From Phoronis australis (Eukaryota > Phoronida > Phoronidae), in NCBI GenBank assembly GCA_002633005.1, contig NMRA01000010.1, forward strand, positions 207,846 through 271,845: 64,000 nucleotides of DNA. Direction: 5' to 3'. Each line of letters begins with the position of its first letter. The stretch's first letter is position 1. Of the stretch, positions 48,073 to 60,000 are shown piece by piece. The notes beneath the pieces are model-generated. The model ran no database searches. It was not told the origin of the DNA and saw nothing but the letters and a program-made list of their open reading frames with translations. The position numbers were made by a program, and so were the translations under genes.

Positions 48073-51000
48073 TCATTTGAGGAGAGAATAGAACAGCATT
48101 AATGATGTCAAAAACACAAGTGAGCTCAGTCGGTTTATGGAACCTGCCAAAAAGAAGAGAACAATAGTCATGTAAAGCATTATGGTTGACTGGTTGAGGG
48201 CAATTGAGTTTTTAATTTGACGATTTACATGGAGTCGACATGCAATTTCCTCACCCATTGTAAGCTGGATATCCACGTACATATACCAAAAACACTATAC
48301 ACCCAGATAAGAGATATTTGTTATCAAGTGAAACCAACTTTACGCAATTTCAGTACTGAGTCACCATAACGACATTTCGCTTATACAATAGTTTAGTTTG
48401 CTCGAAAATCTTTCACACGAACCCTGTACACATGATATCCCACTCAATCGGTAGTTAAATGCAAAGTACATACCGCTGCTTGGCTTGCCATCGTTGCACA
48501 CAGAAGTTTTAGCAAACTTGCCAAGTTTTGAGTCACCAGCATCGACCAGCTTCTGCAGAGCTAACTTCAGGTCATTCTTCTTTGGTCCTGAATAGGAATA
48601 CAGCAAATTCAACACTAGAGCCACGCTTGGCTAAATTTTGAACAAAGCAAGTACAAGTATGGCCATTCTTCACTTATTTAACTGTGGTTTTTCTATTTCA
48701 GGAAAGATTGAATGTCCTGCAGTAGATACATGTAATGGAAACTTCACCAAAAATTTGTGAACATCTACCCATCCCCCAACCAGGGTGATCATTAGCTACG
48801 ATTTCCTGATTCTCAATTTTTGACGAGAATTTTGATTAAATTGAAGTTTACTGAACTTGTTAACCACATTGTGTGTGCTCATTAGCAACACCAGTCAACG
48901 CTACTGGGGCAATGCCAGACAACACTAGTGGAACAACACCAGACAACACTAGAGGAGCAACACCATACAACGCTAGTGGGGCAACACCAGACAACGCTAG
49001 TGGAGCAACACCAGACAACGCTAGTGGAGCAACACCAGACAACACTAGTGGGGCATCACCAGACAACACTAGTGGGGCAACACCGGACAACAACACCAAA
49101 CAGTAATGCGGCAACAGTAGGCACATACTGATTCATAAACACCAACAACGACAACTTAAGGTCCCACACAGCCCTAATTCAGTCAAGCCGAAACCAGGAA
49201 CTTCAAACTGGAATACACCAAGTCAGTGGCAATAAAAACTCCCACAGAAGCAATAAAAATGGTTCTGTCCATTGTTTTCTCTGACATTTGAAATCTGGAG
49301 TACTAGATTGTATTAAAACCGTTCAATGTAAATCATGAACCAAAATAGTGGTTTAAGCGTAAACTCGTCTCTTGATTTGGTTTTGGTACAATTGATTATC
49401 ACACCTGATAAACGTCAACGTGTTTTCTAATCTGATCAGAAAGAAGCACTTGTCGAAAAATCTGCGAAAAGTATAAAATAGTTTTCAATTATGCCAACCC
49501 CAGCCATATTCACCAATACTGTTCCTGGGTAAACAAAATGTATTAAGCATAAACTAATTTCCAATTACTACACTCTTGTGCAATACTTATCCATAGAGGG
49601 CACCACAGTACCTGACAGCAACACCTTCACCTTCATACAGTCTGGATCAACAACCTTAGAACTGGATAACGTCACAGCGATGTTCCAGCTGCCAGTATTC
49701 AGGGCTGTAGCCACTTGACTCACCAACGCGCTCCTACAACAAGATAACAGATGAATCACTAATGACATCACTTCCACATCAGTTGTAATAGTATTATTCT
49801 AAATTCCACGTTTATGCATTTTAATATTCCTGGCATTTTCATGGTACTTTAAGCAGACATAACAGGAATAACATCAACAAGATCTCTATAAAACTCCTCA
49901 ATTTCATAAGAACTTCTCCTGCGCAAGACAACAAATTCCCACAAAAGATCGCCAATGAACAGTGCCCCCCATAAATCATCAGCAATGAAGAGTGTCCCCC
50001 ATAAAACATCAACAATCAACAGTACCCCCCATGAAACATCTGCATTGAACAATGCCCCCATAAATCATCAATAGATAGTGCCTCCACAAAGCATCTGCAG
50101 TGCAACAGATATTTCTTGTTTCAATGTAATTATCATACAGTTTGTGGCTCCTTGTACTTAAAGGACTCGTATGGGTGGAGAAAAAGTTGCTTATTATATG
50201 AATTGGGCAAAATTATGAAGTCAGTATTTCAGAGTCAATAATTTTTCATTTTCATACAGACTGCTTGTAGGCCACCACATCACGAAAATTTTTAATGTCA
50301 CTCGGATTCTGACGTCACATCAGGTTTACACAACCGCAAAATGTGAAACAGTCGGTAAATACACACCTCCATCAAGGCATCACAATTCTGCTGTTGTACA
50401 AAAGGTGTTTATTCAAAGGCTAAAATGTTCCCTGGTCTTCAATATGGCATTTTCACAAAGTTTGGTACATGCATTCAAATTACCATCACAATATAACCAA
50501 ACAAGATGTGTTGATTACCACATTTTAAGGTCTGATAGCCTACAAATATTTGATTTTGGTGGCAGTCAATAATTGTATATTATCAGGAAGAGATATCTCT
50601 TCCTGATATTATCCAACTATACACTATAGCTCAGGCGTTTGGCACAATGGCATGTGCATATCTGATGCACGGCAAAGGATATCAGACCACCTATTCACAT
50701 TTTTAACTATAGGCAAAGCACAGTTTACTCTTTCAGGCAACAATAAGAAACTTGCTCGTCGCAATTTCATTCAGATACCACTCAATTTTTCCTAAATATA
50801 TATTATTCTTTGAAATGTAAAGGACATATTTCAATCAAACATCAATCATTCAACTAGTGACAAACACTGCAGTCTGGAAATTGTAAACATGCTAAGACGT
50901 GTTACACATCATCATGTATTGGTTTAGTATTCAATCTGCGACAACTGTAAACAGAACACTGAACTGTAAACAGACAACCACCAAAGGTTTGTTTGCAGGT

Positions 51001-54000
51001 GGTCCTTCATTATGTAAACATCACACTGACAACCTTGTGGGCATCCCAGGTGGAGACCAACTCATTTTATGCAGGGGGTGTGCAGCTTCTGAACTAGGCT
51101 TTAGATATCTATCATGTTATGTTTGTCCCTTAAAATGTCACCCCCCTCTTTCCGACACCACTGTTATCAAACATGATATTAACCAAAACTATTGGCTGGA
51201 ATTATTTCAGACAAATAGAATTGCCAAAATGCAATTTTTTTGTATTTTGCATAGACTGACTTCCTGATCACAAAATTTCACCAGCACAAATCATGTAAAC
51301 AGTGAAATAATTTGACCTTCATTTATTCTGGAGAAAGTTCAAAAAGTTGCGCACTTTATCAGTGACGATATATTGTAGTGTAAAGTGGCACCTCCTCTAC
51401 AAGTTACATGTAGGATGTGAACTGTCGAGTAGTTGCAGTAATGGCAAAGACTAAATACAGGAGAAATACAAAAGAAGATCCCATGAATCACGATGCAGGG
51501 CAAAAAAGCATAAGAGATACAGGAAAAATACATAAGACGCTTGCGCAATGCAACAGTAAATGGCAAAGGAGTTGTAGAGAAAAGCAATACACAGGATGGT
51601 CACATGACTTGAAGTACAGTATATGCAGACACTATAACCCAGAAATCTTAAAAATGCTGACAGTAACTGAAATTCATTGTTGCAGTAGCTGTCCGTCATG
51701 ACCGGGAATTCACCAGAAACCACACATTGTCAACTGAAGGAGAAAATACCAACAAATGCTAGTATTTTGCCACAATGATGACTCGTTACTGATTGCAGAG
51801 ACAGAAATTAACGGTCATGATGACAAAGAATGTGTGTCTGACTACTTTGACTGATGATAGAGGAGAATTATGGACTGAGGAAAGTCAGGAGAGATGTAAA
51901 GAGGGAGCATAAAGTCTTGTGCTGTACAGAATAGAATGGAAAGACAGTTCAACAACAGCTGCTACAGAAAATTTACATCATAAAGTCCACAAAGTGCACT
52001 TACTTATCTTCACTGGATAAACTATTGGAAAGAACAGAGTAAATGAGTCGACAGAACAATTTTTCATAAGGTAGACTGCAACGAATGAGGTTGCTTTGAA
52101 TAACCTAATCCTTAAAATTTCTGTGCACTTGTAAATATTAAATAGAATAAGCTTGAAATATGATCTTTTAATTCCAAGTTTTGCCTTCAGATGTCTCTAT
52201 TTCAAAGACTGATGGCATGATTTCCAAGTATGGACACATCCAAAACTTTGAGAGAAACAGGTTGTGCCGATTCCAAAATTATGGATTTAATTATTTTCAA
52301 ATAAACTGCGGCTGAATTATTCCCATTTTACCAGTTTTCCACCAGTGAACACATTTTTATTCTGCATTTTCTATTTGACATCCCTATTCTGGATTTTCTA
52401 TTTGACATTTGTATTACATGACTCCCATTGGGAGGGAAGGAGTAGCCATGAATAATTGTATTACATGACTCCCATTGGGAGGGAAGGAGTAGCCATGAAT
52501 AATTGTATTACATGACTCCCATTGGGAGGGAAGGAGTAGCCATGAATAATTGTATTACATGACTCCCATTGGGAGGGAAGGAGTAGCCATGAATAATTGT
52601 ATTACATGACTCCCATTGGGAGGGAAGGAGTAGCCATGAATAATTGTATTACATGACTCCCATTGGGAGGGAAGGAGTAGCCATGAATAATTGTATTACA
52701 TGACTCCCATTGGGAGGGAAGGAGTAGCCATGAATAATTGTATTACATGACTCCCATTGGGAGGGAAGGAGTAGCCATGAATAATTGTATTACATGACTC
52801 CCATTGGGAGGGAAGGAGTAGCCATGAATAATTGTATTACATGACTCCCATTGGGAGGGAAGGAGTAGCCATGAATAATTGTATTACATGACTCCCATTG
52901 GGAGGGAAGGAGTAGCCATGAATAATTGTATTACATGACTCCCATTGGGAGGGAAGGAGTAGCCATGAATAATTGTATTACATGACTCCCATTGGGAGGG
53001 AAGGAGTAGCCATGAATAATTGTATTACATGACTCCCATTGGGAGGGAAGGAGTAGCCATGAATAATTGTATTACATGACTCCCATTGGGAGGGAAGGAG
53101 TAGCCATGAATAATNGGTTTTTGAGCATCGGCAATGCAAGCCGAATATTTCATATTGAGAAAGCACATCTTTGAAAAGAAGAACCAACACTTGTTGGGAA
53201 CGGTCTTTGTGCGTCGACGACGCACATTTCTTATTGGGAAAGCCAGATTTTCAAAAATTAATCGCTCAGACCATTTGAGTCTCATTTACCTGCAATTATA
53301 CTGCTATCAAATGACCGAGCCAGCATTGTTGATACTACGACCGCTCATCGAAATAATGTACACCCACGAAATTCGGACACTAGCGGAAACCCAAATTTGG
53401 AGGTCCACCAAATTCGGACACCACAAAATGATATTTCGCGAGATTCGTCCAAGAATGAATTTTTTCTATTGGAATTAATTTTCAGTGTCCGAAAATCACG
53501 CGACTTTACCGTATGGACTGAGGAAAGTCAGGAGAGATGTAAAGAGGGAGCATAAAGTTTTGTGCTGTACAGAATAGAATGGAAAGACAGTTCAACAACA
53601 ACTGCTACAGAAAATTTACATCATAAAGTCCACAAAGTGCACTTACTTATCTTCACTGGATAAACTATTGGAAAGAACAGAGTAAATGAGTCGACACAGA
53701 ACAATTTTTCATAAGGTAGTCTGCAACGAATGAGGTTGTCTTCAATAACCTAATCCTTAAAATTTCTGTGCACATGTAAATATTAAATAGAATAAGCTTG
53801 AAATATCTTTTAATGCAAGTTTTGCCTTCAGATGTCTCTATTTCAAAGACTGATGGCATGATTTCCAAGTATGGACACGGCCAAAACTTTGAGAGAAACA
53901 GGTTGTGCCGATTCCAAAATTATGGATTTAATTATTTTCAAACAAACTACGGCTGAATTATTCCCATTTTACCAGTTTTCCACCAGTGAACACATTTTTA

Positions 54001-57000
54001 TTCTGCATTTTCTATTTGACATCCCTAGTCTGGATTTTCTATGTGACATTTGTATTACATGACTCCCATTGGGAGGGAAGGAGTAGACATGAATAATTGT
54101 TCACTTACTTTGTATACTGTTTTGTTGTTGGGAACACAACATCGACCTCCTCAGCATCTTCAGGCAAGATGTCAGCGCAAACAAATCGACCTGGTCCCTT
54201 ATCTTTGTCATGAATAACAATTGACCTCCCCACAACTGTAGCAAAAAGCAGAGAATGTGAACATCAAAATCCAAATTATGTAAAATGCTCAAAAAATATA
54301 CAGTGCAATCGCACACTTTCTGTTGTTTTAAAAATAAAGAAACTGCCAATGTGTGCTGCCACTCTGTCTTCTTGCATTAAGATAAACGCTATACTTTAAC
54401 TTTTTGTGGCATCTATCTGAGCTATGACACCAATCGGTTTTTTAAAAAATTGTCAAATACTGTTTGAACAGACCTGAAATGGAAATCATGTTTACAATGA
54501 TGCGAAACTTTCTCAGTAGTATTTTTAGACAAATTTTCACACACAAAAATCTTCAGCACATTTAAAGTGTCTTAAGTTGAAGACATACTGGCACGTGCCG
54601 CGTCACAACCTGTGACACTTTACAAGCGCCAAACCTAAGATATATAGGCATAAGTTTAATATACGAATACACTGGCACCGCAAACAAACTACAAGGGGTG
54701 CCAGAAATTTTGTGAAAATATCAGAACAGAGACAATTTAACTTATCACTTAACGCTGCAATTCATCCTGTTTAACAAGCTAACAACACGAAAATTCAGTG
54801 AGACCTTTTTACTCTAAAAAAATCTGCCTCGTAATATTTCTTACCATGTCAGGATTGCACTTCCATCACCAACTCAATTCACAACCAATGCCAACATGAG
54901 CTATTTTCAAATTTGAAATTTCAAAGATAGCCAATCCTAACAAATTCGAGTTGGAATTTTAGTGTTAGCTAACCCCTAGCAATTCACGTTGCTAATGATT
55001 TCGATGTTCTTGTTGATAACGGACGAAATCCTATTACGGTACGGGATATTATGAGTCAAACCAGTTTTACAAATAAGAGCAAAAGGATTAATTAAATTTT
55101 CGTTTTCGGCACGCTGAACAGGGTGAAATGCACATTTTACAGATCTAAAACCATGGGATAAATGGTGCCCATGTCTGTCGCTATAACAACCTGAGTATTT
55201 GCCAGTGAGAGGCAGATCTACATCATTCGTGAAGCCTGAGCCGGAGCCAATGTCAATGGTGAAATGTTTTCCTGACAGGTCACCGAGTTCGCAACGCAGA
55301 GGATTGGTTACCGAACAGTCACTCGCATAGGTACTCTGAAATATTCAAGATAACGAATATTGCTAGGTTTCTGCAGGTAGCTCACCCCGATGAGCCAGTT
55401 TTTCTTGAATACAAATGTGGCACATTTCAATAGATTTGTACAAGAACTGCTGGCATAATCAATTCTCCTTAGCAAGGCTATTGATCTAAGCTCCTCTTGT
55501 GTGAAGCAGGGCAATTATTGCGTTAGCGATGACTTTACAGCCTACCAATGAAACACTGACTGAAAAAATTGCAATATCACGCAGTGAAACAAGTTCCTTT
55601 TTAACTGTTTTTAAATTTGAATTCCTCGTGAAAAGTTAAGTAATGATCATTGTACTCCCAAGAAAAACGATAAAAAGAAGCAAAAACCAATGCAGTTGAA
55701 TTTGTTTCGTTGAACAGTAATTCAATCTGGACTTCAGAATATTCACGCCAGCAGTAAACACCACTACTGAATGTGTAACAATGTTCTCTATGTTTCTAAA
55801 CTTTTCTACTTATTATCAGTGACACCTGTTAGGATCAATTCCACGAAACAAGCCATTTTTTCCAAAGCAAACCAACTGACCTATCGCAAGCTCCACCCCC
55901 TTGCAAAAATTCGCATGACACCCGACAAACAAACAATAACTTTTATGTTGTTTGTCGGGTAAAATGGCGATTTGGAAACAAAGGTGTGTCAAGAATGCTG
56001 CATTCTGATTGTTCAGTTAAGCCATCACTCAAAATCCTGGCGATAGTTCAATTACGAATTGAAGCCTCCTGTTCCTTGAAATGGGCTTATTATAACCAAA
56101 AGTTATGACCTTGGATCTCGTTAACACGCCTAACATTAAGCCAACAATTTCCTTGTATTTTACAATCAAGTCTAAACTCCCATGCAGCACCACCAGTTTT
56201 GGTGCACATTTTTAGGGCTTTTTGATTTTTTTTAATATGATGCGTGAACATATTTCCTAATTTAACAGGATAAAACCATAGATGGCGTGGAGTACACTGC
56301 TCCTTTCAATGGAGAGATTCCGCCTGACCCAATACTGCAGCATGGGAAACTAGTACGAAAAAATCAAATGCCAAAACCTAAAGAGTACGAAACCTGACTA
56401 TTGCTAAATGTATTTACCTCTTTGGAAACCAGCAGTACAGTAATAACTCCAACTGTGGAACTACGTAAGACAACAGACTAAACATGTACGTACATCCACT
56501 TTGGCATGATACGGATTGAAGTGAGGTCCAGTAGAAGAACATCGGGACGTACTCGACGGTGAGCTGTCGTTACCCACTGGCGACACGTGAACATGCCAGT
56601 TGTGATTGGCCGACTGCAAGTGAAACAGAAGAGCATAACTTGAAACGGAGCTCCATGCAGTTTGGCAAAAAAACAGTCATTGTTTTTTGACATTGACTAA
56701 TTTATAGAATACTCCATATTCATCTAGAACACTCAAAATGCAGATTTACTTTAATTTTTGCAAAATTTTTAGGTAATTTTGTATTGAGTTTTTGTTACTA
56801 TAGTGTTAAAAATGTTAAATTTTACAATGACGTCATACTAAACAATATAATGAAAAAATAATTATTGGCGGTCTGGTACAATGTGTACCATTGTACCAGA
56901 CGTGCGCAGGCCGCTTAAGTGGGCTAATTGCACTAATCACCTGCAACCATTTCATGCTTTGTAAAGTTAAAACCAAGCTGTGGAGCTGGAGACCTGATTC

Positions 57001-60000
57001 AAGGGACTAGCAGTGTACCCTAGTGGGACTCGAACCCACCACTTTGAGCAAAGGAAATGACAATTATCCCACTAGGCCACACTGCCTCCTCCACTAAGCA
57101 ATAGGCAAACAACAATGAAGAACATGTGGAACTCCAATACCACAAAAACCTTGAGTCTACAAAAATGCTCAAGGGATATTACTGCATTGTGAGTATAGTG
57201 AGTTTTGAGTATCGCTGTGTAATCATGGACGACCCTATTCTCATGTGATGCTGCTTGAGCTAAATGGATCAAAAACTGAGTTGGTGAACCCTTATAGAAA
57301 AAACACTATAGGAGTCAAAATAAAACAAAATAAAACATAAATGGTGCTACTTTTTGTGCAAAAGTCAAACGTTTAATATTAATATGCTGCTGAGAAAAAC
57401 TCAGTATAACTCAAGCAGTTAAAAGATAATACTTGAACATCATGAAGTGAAATTAATCTGTTTTCAAACATATTTCAACCATGAAATTAGATGTGGCTTT
57501 TTATTAACCCATGTTTTTGAAGAGTTCCCTCAGTTTGGGAGGCTGGAACAAAAACTAATTTGGTAACTTTCACATTTTTGCAGACAGACATTTTCTAGAC
57601 TCAGACAAAGATCAAAACCATTTTAGTGAAGTGATATCCTACATACAGCAAGACCTCCTTCTACCCACACAATAAATACACAATGGCTGACTTAAGATAA
57701 ACACAATTATATCTTAGTTCAAACAGTCCTTGTGTTTGCCTAGTGAAAGGTAGGACAGGGAAGTTAGGCCAGCCCCTAGACAAAACATAACATGCCTTTA
57801 TCAGAGAGGGTTGTATGTTGTTATATTAATAATTATATCCCTTTAGGAGATAATTTGGACCCATGCCAGGGGCCATAATGTTCACTCTTTTGTAACCACC
57901 AGAAAGTAGCTTTTATTCCCTCCAAATATTAGCTGAGCAGTAGTACTAAAAAGATCCTTGTGGACAGCAATTGAACATTCTATTCAACACTCACACAGTA
58001 TGTTACATGACTATCAACAGTACCTGTCAACATTAGTGTAACTGTCAACATTAGTGTAACTATTAACATTAGAGTAGCAGTTAACATTTAGTGAACTGCA
58101 GTAGGCATTGCAGCTGATAACAGGTCACTGCAGAAACACAATAAAACAACAGGCAACAGGTCAAAATGCTGCCCATAATTCTGAATGGAAGATGAAACAC
58201 CAGAACATTATGTCCCTCAGTGTTTCACTTAATAAAAGAATGCCTTCGAAGTAAAGCAGTTTCATTGAAAACTGTTATAGCTTACAAAAACATTGCAAAA
58301 ATCCTCAAGCAACCCGTACACTTGATGAATATGAGCAGTAAAATTAAAGCACAGTAGCAATAGGTCTACAAACCATATTTCATGACAATGTATTTCCACT
58401 ATGTTTCACTGGTTTTGTCTTTGTCTTTGCCATTTTACACATAAGACGACACTTTCTTTATACCCATCTTTCCAGAGACTGGGTGTACTTTTGTATCATT
58501 TCCTTGTTATGGCATAATAAATAACCGTTTTTGCAAAGTTAACCAAATTCCCCTTTTTATTTCTGGAAATGGAGCATCGCTGCTGCACGGTCTGGTTCAT
58601 TAGGGGACATATGATAAACAAAAAAGTACTGTCTAACTTGTGATGGGGTCATAAAAGAAAAGATAGAGGATTAAATACCAAATCGGGACAACTTCCAACG
58701 TTTGTTAGCAAAATTTAAAAAATGAGCGACTATTAAACAATCAAAATAGCCATGTTTAACAGTAAAGAAAATTTCTTGGAAACACGACTCCTACTATGCC
58801 TTCAGATGACTACAATTTCAAAACTTTCTTCCACGTGGACACTTATACGCAAACATCTTGTCCTGGATTAGTTTGTTCCAGCTCAAAGTTGCCTTGTAAA
58901 CTGGGCATCAAAAGTTGTCTGCTCAAGCACTGGTACAAACCTTTGTGGTTGAATCGACATATTTGAGGTCATACTGTATGGATGTCTCAGTCATAGAACC
59001 ATCTGTGAAGACGTACTGTGCCTGAAATGTAACCAGGAAATCAGTTTGTACGGATGAACTCTCCTTAACGCTTCGCTAAAAGCCAAAAAAAGAACCATCC
59101 ATAACATCTGCGTATAACTAATACGTAGTTATGCACAGGATGACAACAATAGCATCAGACTATCGTGCCTCATGCTGACATTGTTAATCAATGACTTTGA
59201 CATCGTGGAATGGTTATACATACGCAGGCAGAGGGGACAAGCTCTTAGGTTTTATGCAGTCTAGCTCAAGGGTCAGTTTAATGAAAAGTGACCAAAAGCT
59301 CAAGTCAAAAGTTTTAATCTACACTGCCTCCCACTTCACAATTACTGAATATACTTTGCCAATTTTGTAATTTATCAATAATTCTTTAAATTTCTCTGAC
59401 CAACTAGCAATTTTGGGTACGTCCATGAGACCCTGTAATTTTGCTAAGGTGAGGAAAGCACAAGATGAAACTTCTGCCTTAAATTTCTGACCTTTAAGTC
59501 AGAAAGACTTAAAATCTTATCATCATGTTTACATTTATTGCATTCGGTAAACGAGTCATCCAAGGTGACTTCCTCACTACGCGAACACATATCCCTTTGC
59601 CCTTACCGACAAATAAGTAAATTAAATACGGCTAGTGCCATTTTAGCATCACTACTTGAGTGCCTAAAGTACCAAGAGCTTTTTTTGTTGCAATCGCCAT
59701 GGCTTCCTGTTGTGTTCTTGGCTGCACACTTTACAAGGAATCATATCAAGTAGTTTTATACTTTCCTGAAGGATCTGACAAGGCTAAAAGAATGTATCGC
59801 AAACACTCAGCAAGGAACTTTGGCAATTTACAAAATCTACGACAAACTCATAAATATTTTGTTCCCAGCCTTTTGTTGAATTGGCACCCAGAAATTGCTT
59901 ATCAAGGATATAGAACATACAAGTGGCAACCAAGGGGCAGTTTGCAGCCACCATTGGGCACAGACCAAACGATATTTTACGTAACACTGAAAGTAGCCAT

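Noticed and set aside
48860-49131. Secreted-looking repeat peptides from the 24-bp array
   Set aside because: Unit length divisible by three keeps every frame open. No start context, splice sites or homology support translation.
52410-53114. CRISPR-like array of 47-bp repeats
   Set aside because: The units are directly adjacent without spacers and sit in an animal intron. It is a minisatellite.
52978-53285. Minus-strand ORFs with SLPMGVM-type repeats
   Set aside because: They are read-through of the 47-bp array and cross an N.
57010-57085. Minus-strand tRNA gene
   Set aside because: The acceptor and TΨC stems are present, but there are six extra bases between the TΨC arm and the 3' acceptor strand, and a SINE body shared with 42.5 kb follows.
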